Shown piece by piece: positions 51,661-61,285 of a stretch of 64,000 nucleotides of DNA; positions within the stretch are counted from its first letter, which is position 1; every line of letters begins with the position of its first letter. The position numbers were made by a program, and so were the translations under genes. The notes beneath the pieces were generated by a model, which was not told the DNA's origin, ran no database searches, and saw only the letters and a program-made list of their open reading frames with translations. Origin of the DNA: Flavobacteriales bacterium (GTDB lineage: Bacteria; Bacteroidota; Bacteroidia; Flavobacteriales_E; Vicingaceae); assembly GCA_015075325.1 (NCBI GenBank), contig JABTUP010000007.1, positions 62,001 through 126,000 on the forward strand. The letters run 5' to 3'.

Positions 51661-53925
51661 TTACTGAATAACAATTTCAATAGCTTTTTCTAAAAATTCA
51701 TCTCTACCTTGTTTAACTCCTTCAATGGTTTTGTTAACATAAATATTTGGTAATATACCAATTCCATGATGTTGAGAACCATCATGTTTTAGAACTTTCA
51801 TACCTGTCCAACTTACTGTATATCCTCCATGTAATCGAAATGGATTTACATTTCCATTTGTTCCAGCTGTTGGTTGTCCTATAATAGTCGCTAATTTATA
51901 ATGTTCAATAAAGCTCATATAGCTTTCGGCATAACTAATGGCACTTCCATCAATAATAAATACAATTTTTTTATTACCTAAATAAGGTTGCTTTGCTTTT
52001 ATTTCCCAACCATGTTTTTCATAATCAATTATTTTTTCTTGGTCGGGATAAATTATTTGAGGAATTTGCATCCAAGCTTTTGAGGTATCATCATTTTTTA
52101 GCAGATAAGAAATTAATTTATCATTACCATTGGGATAACCTCTTAAATCACATATTATGGCGGCACTTTTTTCTAGTTTTGGCAAAAGTAAATTGATGGC
52201 GTCCATTTCGATTAAATCTAAATTTAGATAATAAATGGTATCATAAATTACTTTGTAAGATTCTTTTAGAATTTCTTTTTGAAAGTATTCTTGCCTTGTT
52301 AAGTATCTTTTTATAGTAAATGTGTTTGATTCTGTGGTGAATGTGATTTCAGAATCTTTTTCTCCATACAAACTTTCAGTACTTGCTCTATATTCTAGCC
52401 AACCTTGTGTTCCAGCAGATATTTGTGAGTTAATTTCATTGAAATACTCATTAGGGGCTATACCATCAATTGTTGTAATAACGTCTCCCACTTTTAAATT
52501 TAACTCATTACCAAAAATTTCAGTAATAACTAATTTGCCTTCAATCCATTCCCAACTAAAAGGAGGTAAATAACTGTTTTTATTAGGGGCTTTATTTACC
52601 CAAATATGCCCATCTTTCAGTTTAGCAGTAAATTTTTTTAAGGTAATTAAAAAATCGTAAGGGTCATTATCATTATAGGCTGACTTTAAAGCAGTTTCCA
52701 GTTCTTTTTCCCAATTTACATCAACCACATCAAAATAGGGATAAAAGTGTTGGAATACATTGTATATATTGATGATATTCCCTAACCGTAAATAAAGGTT
52801 ATTGTCTGTTGTAACGATGTTACTCAATGATTTTTCTAGATTTGTAAGACTTTTATTATTAGCGGTTGGATACGTTCCATTTTTATCATTGGTGTAAAGA
52901 GTTATTGGAATTTGACAAAATATTCCGTTACCAATTTCTTTTTCAATCAATTCTTTGGATTTGGGATGGTGTTCAAATAATTTTTTATTGGGTGTGTTAG
53001 TTGTTTTTTGTTGTATATACCCAATAACCGAAGATTTTTTTCCTTCATAAACTACAGAGCTTGTTAAGCCTATATCATATCCAGCACCTCTTTTAACCCA
53101 ACTGTCATTACTCCATTTTTCGGAAATTTCACCATTTTCAAAATCATTATTTTTTAGAGGAACTTCAATCCATTCACCATTTTCTTTATAAAAGAATTGG
53201 GCTTTATCAAAATATAAAGCCCCTTTACCTTGTAAAAAACATCCGAATACAATTTGTTTAGCAATTGAATCTACATTTCCAATAATTTCATATTGCTGCC
53301 ATTCATTTTTTTTTATGGGATTGTTCCCCATGTTATCAAAAAATCCCATTGATTTGTCTTTGTTATCAACTCGTAACCAAAGATGTCCTGTTCCTGTACT
53401 ACCTTCTTTTATTTTTACAAACCCTGTGTATTTTATTTCTTTGCCAATGTATTTATCCGCATCTAGCCCTGACATTATATTCCCGAAACCCGATGATTTT
53501 ATAGTTATATCTTTACTGTTAACTCTAACGCTTGTATAGGTTTCTCCACTACTATTCATATCAGTACCTAAGCCGTTATGTTGCCAATAAATGGGTTTGT
53601 ATTTTTTTAGATTGGATGGTGTTATAGTTTTATAATCAAATTCGCTTTTTGTATTAGAAAAAACAACAGAGGGTGCAATTGGAAGAAATAATTGATTCAA
53701 GGTATTAATTAAATCTTCTTGTGATGTACATCTTTCTATTTGCTCTGCACCATAAATTGCAAAACTATTCCAGTCTATATGAGCAGCTTCATCACTTGGA
53801 TGGAAATATTTTACATAACCATAAGCTTTAGCGAATACTTTTTGGTTATCTATTTGTTGTTGTGATTGTGCATTTATTTTGAAAAAACAAATAAAAGAAA
53901 CAATGATTAGAATTAACTTTTTCAT
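51661..53925 (-). CDS. Secreted S41-family (tail-specific) peptidase
   Basis: 754 residues with a signal peptide ending INAQ (about 19). A long beta-rich N-terminal region (20-330) precedes a PDZ-like segment (VGDVITTIDGIAPNEYF) and the S41 core (DLRGYPNGNDKLISYLL, the catalytic Ser in IIDGSAISYAESYM, and IGQPTAGTNGNVN). Such enzymes cut unfolded or peptide substrates at C-termini outside the cytoplasm. The catalytic Lys partner is not certain by eye. No T9SS tail is present, so it is probably periplasmic or outer-membrane associated. It is a stand-alone gene with no clear promoter. Confidence 0.85.
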   Translation of the reverse strand: MKKLILIIVSFICFFKINAQSQQQIDNQKVFAKAYGYVKYFHPSDEAAHIDWNSFAIYGAEQIERCTSQEDLINTLNQLFLPIAPSVVFSNTKSEFDYKTITPSNLKKYKPIYWQHNGLGTDMNSSGETYTSVRVNSKDITIKSSGFGNIMSGLDADKYIGKEIKYTGFVKIKEGSTGTGHLWLRVDNKDKSMGFFDNMGNNPIKKNEWQQYEIIGNVDSIAKQIVFGCFLQGKGALYFDKAQFFYKENGEWIEVPLKNNDFENGEISEKWSNDSWVKRGAGYDIGLTSSVVYEGKKSSVIGYIQQKTTNTPNKKLFEHHPKSKELIEKEIGNGIFCQIPITLYTNDKNGTYPTANNKSLTNLEKSLSNIVTTDNNLYLRLGNIINIYNVFQHFYPYFDVVDVNWEKELETALKSAYNDNDPYDFLITLKKFTAKLKDGHIWVNKAPNKNSYLPPFSWEWIEGKLVITEIFGNELNLKVGDVITTIDGIAPNEYFNEINSQISAGTQGWLEYRASTESLYGEKDSEITFTTESNTFTIKRYLTRQEYFQKEILKESYKVIYDTIYYLNLDLIEMDAINLLLPKLEKSAAIICDLRGYPNGNDKLISYLLKNDDTSKAWMQIPQIIYPDQEKIIDYEKHGWEIKAKQPYLGNKKIVFIIDGSAISYAESYMSFIEHYKLATIIGQPTAGTNGNVNPFRLHGGYTVSWTGMKVLKHDGSQHHGIGILPNIYVNKTIEGVKQGRDEFLEKAIEIVIQ

Positions 53926-54089
53926 ATAACCAATTTAAGTAAGATTGTTTAATGAAACTTTTAAATGTGATTTTTATTTTAGAATCTTCATATCATTTTT
54001 CTATTCTTCATGCTTTGGAATGAAAAATATCGTTCAGAATAATAGTCCTGATAAGTTTTTTACTGTAAGAAAAGTCCACCTTCGTGGAT

Positions 54090-55334
54090 TTAGGGGGTCA
54101 AACTATAAATTGTTAGTCCACTACGCATTTTAGGCTCAATCCAAGTGCTTTTAGGTGGCATAATTTCGTTGGCATCCGCAACAGCTTTTAGTTGTTCGAT
54201 AGAAACTGGGAATAAACCAAAAGCCACCTTAGCTTTTCCTGAATCAACTACTTTTTTCAAACCTTCAACCCCTTTGGTTCCTTCAATAAAAGAGATGCTA
54301 TCGTCTGTTTTTAAATCCCTAATATTTAAAATAGGATTTAATACGTGGTCAGATAATATTTTACTATCTAAATTCTGAATGATATTTTTACTCGAAACTA
54401 ACTCTTTTTTTGTTTTAAGCAAATACCATTTTTTATTTAAATACATTGAAAAATGATGGATTTGAGTTGGCTTAAAGCTTGATTTTTTTAATTCAATATC
54501 AAACGATATAGACAGTTTGTTTAGAAACTCATCTTCAGTTAATCCGTTGATATGATTTACTACTCTATTATACTCAACTATATTGAGTTTGCTTTCGGCA
54601 ATAAAGTAAGCTAAAAAATAATTGAATTTATCGTCAGGATTGTAATTTGGATTAGAGTCTCTTCTTGTTTTAGCATATAAAACAGATGAAGATGAACGAT
54701 GGTGTCCATCAGCAATATAGATTTCGTTTATATTACTAAATGCAACAGTTAAATTTTTAATATCTTCTGTACTATCAATTAACCATAAATCTTGCTTGAT
54801 TAAATGGGTGGTGCAGAATTCATATTCAGATCGTTTTGATAAGTATTTATCAATAATGGTTTCAACTGCTGGGTTGTCTTTATATGTTAATAGGACAGGT
54901 TCTGCATTAAACTGACAAACATCCAAATACATTTTAAATGTTTCTTCACGCTGAGTTAGTGTTTGTTCATGAATTTTTATTGTCCCATTTAAGTAATCGT
55001 CAACAGAAATACCAGCAATAATTCCTATATAAGTGTTGGTAGGTGTTATTTGTCGATACAAATAAAAAATGTCTTTTTTATCTTGGATAAAAACACCATT
55101 ACGTCTAAATTCATCAAACTTTTCCTTTACCTTTTCAAATCTTTCAATTGAGTTTGGTTTGGTTTTGTTATCTTTTCTAAACTCTGGGTTAATTACATGT
55201 AAAAAAGTAAATGGGTTGCTTTCTAATTTTGCTGTTAAAATGTTTTTTTTGTAAACGTAAGAAGGCAACGATGAAACCAAATAGGCTTTATCTCTTGTTG
55301 GACGAATAGCTTTAAATGGGATTATTTTAGCCAT
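54090..55334 (-). CDS. DUF1015 protein in serine operon (possible serine kinase)
   Basis: 414 residues, full DUF1015 length. The opening IPFKAIRPTRDKAYLV and the central YIADGHHRSSSSVLYA are family hallmarks; the DGHHR string resembles the ParB/sulfiredoxin-fold motif used by free-serine kinases. Its ATG overlaps the serA stop by one nucleotide (TAATG), so it is coupled to serine synthesis. Serine kinase activity for DUF1015 members is something I recall being reported but could not verify here. The protein is soluble, with no signal peptide. It is the last gene of serC-serA-DUF1015. Confidence 0.85.
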   Translation of the reverse strand: MAKIIPFKAIRPTRDKAYLVSSLPSYVYKKNILTAKLESNPFTFLHVINPEFRKDNKTKPNSIERFEKVKEKFDEFRRNGVFIQDKKDIFYLYRQITPTNTYIGIIAGISVDDYLNGTIKIHEQTLTQREETFKMYLDVCQFNAEPVLLTYKDNPAVETIIDKYLSKRSEYEFCTTHLIKQDLWLIDSTEDIKNLTVAFSNINEIYIADGHHRSSSSVLYAKTRRDSNPNYNPDDKFNYFLAYFIAESKLNIVEYNRVVNHINGLTEDEFLNKLSISFDIELKKSSFKPTQIHHFSMYLNKKWYLLKTKKELVSSKNIIQNLDSKILSDHVLNPILNIRDLKTDDSISFIEGTKGVEGLKKVVDSGKAKVAFGLFPVSIEQLKAVADANEIMPPKSTWIEPKMRSGLTIYSLTP

Positions 55335-56287
55335 TACTTTAACAACTCAATAATTTGTGTAGCCAATTCTTCTCCAATTCTGTCTTGAGCTTCTTCAGTT
55401 GCAGCACCAGTATGTGGTGTTAGCGAAATTTTTGGATGTGATAACAAATCTTGACGTGGAGTAGGTTCATTAACAAAAACATCTAAACAAGCATGAGCTA
55501 CTTTTCCAGAGTCTAAATTAGCAATTAGAACATCTTCATCAATAACCCCGCCACGAGCAGCGTTAGCAATAACAACACCTTTTTTCATTTTAGTAAACTC
55601 GGATGCACCTAAAACAGCACTTCCATCTTTTGGAGCAGGTACGTGAAGCGAAATAAAATCAGATTGAGCTAATAAATCATCTAACGAGATGGTTTTAATA
55701 TCAACTTTTACCGTTTGGTTTGCTACTTCAACTAAAACAGTTGCGTTAGCTAAAAATGGATCGAAAGCAACTACATTCATTCCGCAACCTAAAGCATATT
55801 TTGCAACTGCTTGACCGATTCTTCCAAATCCAATAATACCAATTGTTTTACCTCTTAATTCGTAACCTTTTCCGTATTTCTTTTTTAAACCATTAAAGTC
55901 ACTTAATCCATTCACAGGCATTTGACGGTTTGAGTCGTATAAAAAACGAACAGCACCAAATAAGTGAGCCATTACCAATTCAGCAACCGATTGTGATGAA
56001 GATGCTGGAGTATTGATTACATGTAAGCCTTTTTCTTTTGCATAAGCAACATCAATATTATCCATTCCAACACCACCTCTTCCAATTAATTTTAGGTTAG
56101 GACAGGCATCAATAATATCTTTTCGAACCTGAGTAGCACTTCTAACAACTATGCCAACATAATTTTGTTCGTTAATTACTTTTATTAAGTCAGCTTGAGG
56201 AACAGTTTCGGTTACTACCGTAAATCCAGCTTTTTCTAAATTTATTTTTCCAATTGGAGCAATTCCGTCGTTTGCTAATATTTTCAT
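55334..56287 (-). CDS. serA: D-3-phosphoglycerate dehydrogenase
   Basis: 317 residues of D-2-hydroxyacid dehydrogenase. The NAD-binding GIIGFGRIGQAVAKYALG, GRGGVGMDNIDV, catalytic Arg in NAARGGVIDEDVL, Glu in FVNEPTP and His in LTPHTGAAT are all seen. It oxidises 3-phosphoglycerate in the first step of serine synthesis. It lacks the C-terminal ACT domain, so serine feedback through it is not expected. It is 17 bp after serC and shares a nucleotide with the next gene's start. Confidence 0.9.
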   Translation of the reverse strand: MKILANDGIAPIGKINLEKAGFTVVTETVPQADLIKVINEQNYVGIVVRSATQVRKDIIDACPNLKLIGRGGVGMDNIDVAYAKEKGLHVINTPASSSQSVAELVMAHLFGAVRFLYDSNRQMPVNGLSDFNGLKKKYGKGYELRGKTIGIIGFGRIGQAVAKYALGCGMNVVAFDPFLANATVLVEVANQTVKVDIKTISLDDLLAQSDFISLHVPAPKDGSAVLGASEFTKMKKGVVIANAARGGVIDEDVLIANLDSGKVAHACLDVFVNEPTPRQDLLSHPKISLTPHTGAATEEAQDRIGEELATQIIELLK

Positions 56288-56304
56288 TTTTTTATTTTAT
56301 TTAT

Positions 56305-57378
56305 TTACCCAAATTTTACAGCAAAAGCTTTCATTACATCAACTAAAGCTTGAACGCTTTCTAAAGGTAAAGCATTGTACATTGAAGCTCTGTAACCACC
56401 AACATCTCTATGTCCAACAATTCCACTTATTCCAGCAGCTTTCCACATTTTATCAAATTCATCTTTAAGGTTTTCGTTTTTAAGAACAAATGTTGCATTC
56501 ATGTTTGAGCGATCAGCTTTGTTTGCAGTTCCTTCAAAAAGTGGATTGTTATCAATTTCGCTATACATTAAATCGGCTTTTTGTTGGTTAATGCCTTCAA
56601 TCCATTCAACACCACCATTGTCTTTTAACCATTGTAAAGTCAACATCGATACGTAGATTGGGAATACAGGAGGGGTGTTAAACATTGATTCTCCTTTAAT
56701 ATGAACTGCTAAATCTAGCATAGTAGGAATTTTTCTTCCAGTTTTTCCTAACAAACTATCTTTTACAATGTACAATGTTGTTCCAGCTGGCCCCATATTT
56801 TTTTGAGCTCCTGCATAAATCATATCAAATTTGCTAACGTCAATTTTTTTACTGAAAATATCTGACGACATATCGGCAATTAAAGGAATTCTACTGATTG
56901 GAATATTTTTAAATTGAGTTCCAAAAATTGTATTGTTGGTGGTAATGTGTAAATAATCAGCATCACCAGGTATTTGATAATTTTTTGGTATATAATTAAA
57001 GTTTTTATCTTTTGATGATGCAATTTCTAGAACTTCACCAAGTTGCTGAGCTTCTTTTAATGCTTTTGAAGCCCAAACTCCAGTATTAACATAAGCAGCT
57101 TTTCCATCTACTTTTAAGTAGTTTAATGGAACTTTTAAAAATCCTAAACTAGCACCACCTTGTAAAAAAAGAATGGAGTATCCATCAGGAACATTCAATA
57201 ATTCTTTTACCAACGATTGAGCTTTTTCCATCACCGCAATAAAATCTTTGCTTCGATGCGAAATTTCAATTAACGATAGGTTTAAATTATTAAAATTAAT
57301 TACTGCTTCTGAAGCTTTTTGTAATACCTCTTGAGGTAAAATACATGGACCTGCACTAAAATTGTGAACTTTTGACAT
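56305..57378 (-). CDS. serC: Phosphoserine aminotransferase
   Basis: 357 residues of class V PLP aminotransferase. Visible are HNFSAGPCILPQEVL at the start, SHRSKDF, LFLQGGASLGF, the PLP-Lys in YAGAQKNMGPAG and the C-terminal GHRDVGGYRASMYNALP. It makes phosphoserine (and possibly phosphohydroxythreonine for PLP synthesis). It is the first gene of the serine operon and has a good promoter (57404-57437). The phosphatase serB is absent from the window. Confidence 0.95.
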   Translation of the reverse strand: MSKVHNFSAGPCILPQEVLQKASEAVINFNNLNLSLIEISHRSKDFIAVMEKAQSLVKELLNVPDGYSILFLQGGASLGFLKVPLNYLKVDGKAAYVNTGVWASKALKEAQQLGEVLEIASSKDKNFNYIPKNYQIPGDADYLHITTNNTIFGTQFKNIPISRIPLIADMSSDIFSKKIDVSKFDMIYAGAQKNMGPAGTTLYIVKDSLLGKTGRKIPTMLDLAVHIKGESMFNTPPVFPIYVSMLTLQWLKDNGGVEWIEGINQQKADLMYSEIDNNPLFEGTANKADRSNMNATFVLKNENLKDEFDKMWKAAGISGIVGHRDVGGYRASMYNALPLESVQALVDVMKAFAVKFG

Positions 57379-57403
57379 GGTTTATTTTTATTAATTTTTT
57401 GAG

Positions 57404-57437
57404 CAAAAGTAAGTTATATAAGTTCTCTAAAACAAAA
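57404..57437 (-). promoter_or_regulatory. Promoter of the serC-serA-DUF1015 operon
   Basis: Minus strand: TTTTG at -33 (57437-57433) and TACTTTTG at -7 (57411-57404), 21 nt apart; 25 nt then lead to the serC ATG. Confidence 0.7.
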
Positions 57438-57446
57438 CAAATTATA

Positions 57447-59021
57447 TTATTTTTCTATTATTTTTTCCACATAACGACTTCCAATAATGTAGCTATCATT
57501 TACCGATATTTTATAATCAATATATTTATTTTTGGTAATGTCCATCACAGCTATTATGTCTTTATACGAAACGTCTTTTGAAGAAAAAATGACTTCGTTT
57601 GCAAAATATATTTCAGCAATATCAGGCAACTGATATTGTTTTGCTATATAAAATTGTTCATCGTGTTTATTGTAAATATTATTCGATTTAATTGTTAAGA
57701 TTTGAATGTCAGGATGCTTTGCTTTGAGTTGATTTCCAATTTTTTCTATAAAATTTATTGTTCCATTTATTAACAAAATTTTTCTATTACTTTTTTTAAT
57801 TTTTAGTTTGTTAAAATAATTAAGTAAAAATCTACTTGTTGGAATTAAACAAAATACGCCTATTAATATGGTAATTAAAAATTTGTTGGAAAAAGATGAA
57901 TGATCAGGAAAGATAGTGTTTAGTGAAAATAAAATAACTGAACCAATAGTTAAACCAAGTAATGTTTTAGATATGCTAACGGTTTGAGCAAATGATTTTG
58001 TAAGGGTTAATCCAATTAAAAAAGAAATAAAAACAGTGAGCACGTTTAAAAGTCCGTATTCGTTAGTAATTTCAATTCTGTTTGGAAATCCAATAAAAGG
58101 TTTTAAAAAATTTAGAACTCCTAATATAAACGACATAATTAAAATATCGATAATAGGTAGTTTTATAAGATTAATAAATCGAATAATGATGGCTATAAAA
58201 GCCCTTAAATAAATTGCTATATTGATAAAAAATGAAAAAGCTTTTGCTTTTTGTGCAAAATGTTTTTTAGAAAAAATAATCATAGCGTTGTAGAATACAA
58301 ACACATAATTAATACTTCCTTTTTTAGTGCTTTCACCTTTGTAATGTATAATTTTTGTTTCGGGGAAATAAAAGTTTTGATAACCAGCTTTTATTATTCG
58401 ATAAGATAAATCAATGTCTTCGCCATACATAAAAAAATTCTCGTCGAGGTATCCAACTTCATCTAAAACCGACTTTCTCATCCACATATAAGCACCCGAC
58501 AATATTTCTATTTCGTTAATTTCATTGTTATTCAAATAACCTAAATGGTATTTAGAGAAAGTTTTAGATGTTGGAAATAAACTCGATAATCCAAAAATTT
58601 TATAAAATGAAACGGATGGAGTAGGTAGTCCTCTTTTTGACTCAGGGAGAAAAATACCATTGCCATCAATCATTTTAACACCCAAACCTCCTGCTTTTGG
58701 ATGTTTATCCATAAAATCAATACACTTTTCAAATGAGTCTTCTTCAACAACAGTATCGGGGTTTAGCAATAGAATATATTCACCTTTTGCTATAGCAATT
58801 GCTTGGTTGTTTGCTTTAGAAAATCCAACATTTTTTTTGTTGGCAATTATTTTAACTTCAGGAAATAGGTTGCTAACCATTTCAACAGAGTCATCTTTTG
58901 AGTCGTTATCTACAACGAAAATTTCAGCATCAATATGGGTGGTAGCTTTTAAAACAGAGGTTAAACATTGTTCTAAAAAATACCTTACATTAAAATTAAC
59001 TATGATAATGGATAATTTCAT
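57447..59021 (-). CDS. Family 2 glycosyltransferase with membrane domain and C-terminal fusion
   Basis: 524 residues. The N-terminal GT-A domain (1-240) has IIIVNFNVRYFLEQCL, FVVDNDSKDDSVEMV, LLLNPDTVVEEDSF and the later MYGEDIDLSYRI (D-x-D-like and ED catalytic region), as in rhamnosyl- or similar transferases. About five membrane helices follow (250-400). The last 110 residues (about 415-524) look like the CoA-binding-like Rossmann domain found before bacterial sugar transferases, here without the transferase. It acts at the inner-membrane face on an envelope glycan; sugar unknown. It lies directly before recR, with no gap between the genes. Confidence 0.83.
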   Translation of the reverse strand: MKLSIIIVNFNVRYFLEQCLTSVLKATTHIDAEIFVVDNDSKDDSVEMVSNLFPEVKIIANKKNVGFSKANNQAIAIAKGEYILLLNPDTVVEEDSFEKCIDFMDKHPKAGGLGVKMIDGNGIFLPESKRGLPTPSVSFYKIFGLSSLFPTSKTFSKYHLGYLNNNEINEIEILSGAYMWMRKSVLDEVGYLDENFFMYGEDIDLSYRIIKAGYQNFYFPETKIIHYKGESTKKGSINYVFVFYNAMIIFSKKHFAQKAKAFSFFINIAIYLRAFIAIIIRFINLIKLPIIDILIMSFILGVLNFLKPFIGFPNRIEITNEYGLLNVLTVFISFLIGLTLTKSFAQTVSISKTLLGLTIGSVILFSLNTIFPDHSSFSNKFLITILIGVFCLIPTSRFLLNYFNKLKIKKSNRKILLINGTINFIEKIGNQLKAKHPDIQILTIKSNNIYNKHDEQFYIAKQYQLPDIAEIYFANEVIFSSKDVSYKDIIAVMDITKNKYIDYKISVNDSYIIGSRYVEKIIEK

Positions 59022-59639
59022 TTATATAGATAAGGTATTTTCAAAAGGAATTCGATTTAAAATGGATCGTCCAAGGGTTAATTCATCAGTATATTCCAAT
59101 TCATCACCAATGCCAATACCTCTTGCAATTGTAGTAATTTTTACATCAAACTCTTTCAGTTTTTTGTAAATATAAAAGTTTGTGGCATCACCTTCCATAG
59201 TGGTACTTAAGGCCATAATTAATTCGTTAATATTTTCGGTTTGCACGCGTTGTATTAGTTCATTAACTTTTATATCGTTTGGTCCAATTCCTTCCATTGG
59301 AGAAATAATTCCTCCTAAAACATGGTATTTTCCTTTGTATTGGTTGGTGTTTTCAATAGCAATAACATCTAAAACATTTTCAACTACACAAATAACTTGA
59401 TTGTTGCGGTTTAAATTGGAGCAAATAGAGCAGGTATGATTTTCGGAAATATTAAAGCAGGTGTTGCAATAATTAATGTCTTCCGACAATTCTATAAATA
59501 CATTTCCAAAATACCTTAAATCTTCTTTACTTCTGTTGAGTAATTTTAAAACCAAGCGTAAAGCAGTTTTTTTACCTATTCCTGGTAAAGAAGATAATTG
59601 CTCAACAGCTTGATTAAAAGAAGATGAGGAGATTTGCAT
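59022..59639 (-). CDS. recR: Recombination mediator RecR
   Basis: 205 residues. A helix-hairpin-helix LSSLPGIGKKTALRLVLKLL near the N-terminus is followed by the zinc finger CNTCFNISENHTCSIC, the Toprim domain (CVVENVLDVIAIENT, GGIISPMEGIGP) and the C-terminal ARGIGIGDELEYTDELTLGRS. It forms the RecFOR ring that loads RecA on gapped DNA. The start, MQISSSSFNQ, is usual for the family. A -7 box TATTTTTG is at 59673-59680. Confidence 0.96.
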   Translation of the reverse strand: MQISSSSFNQAVEQLSSLPGIGKKTALRLVLKLLNRSKEDLRYFGNVFIELSEDINYCNTCFNISENHTCSICSNLNRNNQVICVVENVLDVIAIENTNQYKGKYHVLGGIISPMEGIGPNDIKVNELIQRVQTENINELIMALSTTMEGDATNFYIYKKLKEFDVKITTIARGIGIGDELEYTDELTLGRSILNRIPFENTLSI

Positions 59640-59672
59640 AAGTGTATTAATCTTTCAACATTTAATTGTTAT

Positions 59673-59680
59673 CAAAAATA
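59673..59680 (-). promoter_or_regulatory. -7 box of recR
   Basis: Minus-strand TATTTTTG fits TAnnTTTG, 33 nt before the recR ATG. The -33 is weak. Confidence 0.4.
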
Positions 59681-59746
59681 CGTTCTTAGTGCATAATAAA
59701 GCTAAAAATAAATCACTTTTGTTTTAACAATCTTATAAACAAAACA

Positions 59747-61207
59747 ATGAGTCCATTAATTATAAGTGCATTTATTCTTGGTTATTTCTTTTTGCTGATT
59801 TTAATTTCAGTTTTTACGTCAAAAGGTGCAAATAACGACGATTTTTTTTCAGGAAAAAAACAGTCGCCATGGTTTTTGGTAGCATTTGGTATGATAGGAG
59901 CATCTCTATCAGGAGTTACGTTTATTTCTGTTCCAGGTTGGGTGGGCGATAGTCAGTTTTCATATATGCAAGTAGTTTTTGGTTACTTTTTTGGGTATAT
60001 GGTTATCGCTATGGTATTGATGCCATTGTATTATCGGTTAAATTTAGTTTCCATTTACACCTATTTAAATGATAGGTTTGGATATTATTCATACAAAACG
60101 GGAGCCTCATTTTTTATTTTGTCGCGTACAATAGGTTCAGCTTTTCGGTTGTTTTTAGTAGCAAACGTGTTGCAGTTGTTGGTTTTTGATAGTTGGAATG
60201 TACCTTTTTTTGTAACCGTAGCTATTACCATTGTGCTTATTTGGCTATATACTTTTAAAGGAGGAATTAAAACCATTGTTTGGACAGATACGCTACAAAC
60301 CCTTTTTATGTTATTATCGGTTGGTATAACCATTTTTGTGATTAGCGATAAATTAGGTTTGAGTTTGTCAAACATGTTTACAGAAGTTAAAAACAGTAGT
60401 TATTCTCAAATTTTCTTTTTTGATGATTGGAACGATAAACGCCATTTCTTTAAAAATTTTTTTAGCGGAATGTTTATCACTATTGTAATGACAGGATTAG
60501 ATCAGGATATGATGCAAAAAAATTTAACCTGTAAAAATATTGGTGATGCAAAAAAGAACATGTTTACTTTTAGTATTATTCTTATTGTTGTAAACTTAGC
60601 TTTTTTGGTTTTGGGAGCTTTATTGTTTATATATGCCGATAAAATGGGAGTAGCAATTCCAGAACGAACAGATAATTTGTTTCCACTAATTGCTTCGGAA
60701 CATTTACCTGCTTTTGCTGGAATCTTATTTATTATAGGTTTAATTGCTTCAGCCTATTCGAGTGCCGATTCGGCTTTAACAGCGTTAACAACTTCTATTT
60801 GCATCGATTTCTTCTCTATTGAAGGAAAAACAAACGATAAAAAAGAATCGCTCAGAAAAAAAGTTCATTTATTGGTATCATTTGCAATGTTCTTAACAAT
60901 TTTATTGTTTAGTTTAATTAGTAATGAAAGTGTGATTAGCTCAGTATTTAAAGCTGCTGGATACACTTATGGACCATTATTAGGTTTGTATGCTTTTGGG
61001 TTATTTACCAAGAAAAATGTAAAAGATAAATGGGTGCCTTTGGTTTGTATTTTAGCTCCAATTCTTAGCTATTTGTTAAATGAATTTTCGGTTGAGTTAC
61101 TTAATGGGTATAAATTTAATTTCGAGATACTAATTGTTAACGGATTGCTAACATTTATAGGATTATTAATTATTTCTAAGACAGAAAAAGCAACTAATTT
61201 AGATTAA
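59747..61207 (+). CDS. Sodium:solute symporter family protein
   Basis: 486 residues with about 13 membrane helices and the SSS (LeuT-fold) pattern: FFSGKKQSPWFLVAFGMIG early, then GASLSGVTFISVPGW, SRTIGSAFRLFLVANVL, and GLIASAYSSADSALTALTTS containing the sodium-site residues. The substrate may be a sugar, proline, pantothenate or sialic-acid-like solute; sequence alone cannot say. It is transcribed away from recR, with CACTTTTG at about 59726 as a poor -7. No co-operonic partner is seen. Confidence 0.88.
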   Translation: MSPLIISAFILGYFFLLILISVFTSKGANNDDFFSGKKQSPWFLVAFGMIGASLSGVTFISVPGWVGDSQFSYMQVVFGYFFGYMVIAMVLMPLYYRLNLVSIYTYLNDRFGYYSYKTGASFFILSRTIGSAFRLFLVANVLQLLVFDSWNVPFFVTVAITIVLIWLYTFKGGIKTIVWTDTLQTLFMLLSVGITIFVISDKLGLSLSNMFTEVKNSSYSQIFFFDDWNDKRHFFKNFFSGMFITIVMTGLDQDMMQKNLTCKNIGDAKKNMFTFSIILIVVNLAFLVLGALLFIYADKMGVAIPERTDNLFPLIASEHLPAFAGILFIIGLIASAYSSADSALTALTTSICIDFFSIEGKTNDKKESLRKKVHLLVSFAMFLTILLFSLISNESVISSVFKAAGYTYGPLLGLYAFGLFTKKNVKDKWVPLVCILAPILSYLLNEFSVELLNGYKFNFEILIVNGLLTFIGLLIISKTEKATNLD

Positions 61208-61232
61208 TTTATATCTTTATCGAATAATTTTA

Positions 61233-61263
61233 TTGAGTATAAACTAAAATATTTATACATTTG
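61233..61263 (+). promoter_or_regulatory. Promoter of the lipoprotein/secreted-protein pair
   Basis: TTG at 61233-61235, 20-nt spacer, TACATTTG at 61256-61263: a full match to the Bacteroidota sigma-A pattern. The ATG follows 22 nt on. Confidence 0.75.
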
Positions 61264-61285
61264 ACGAGAGTAAATTTATTTAAAT

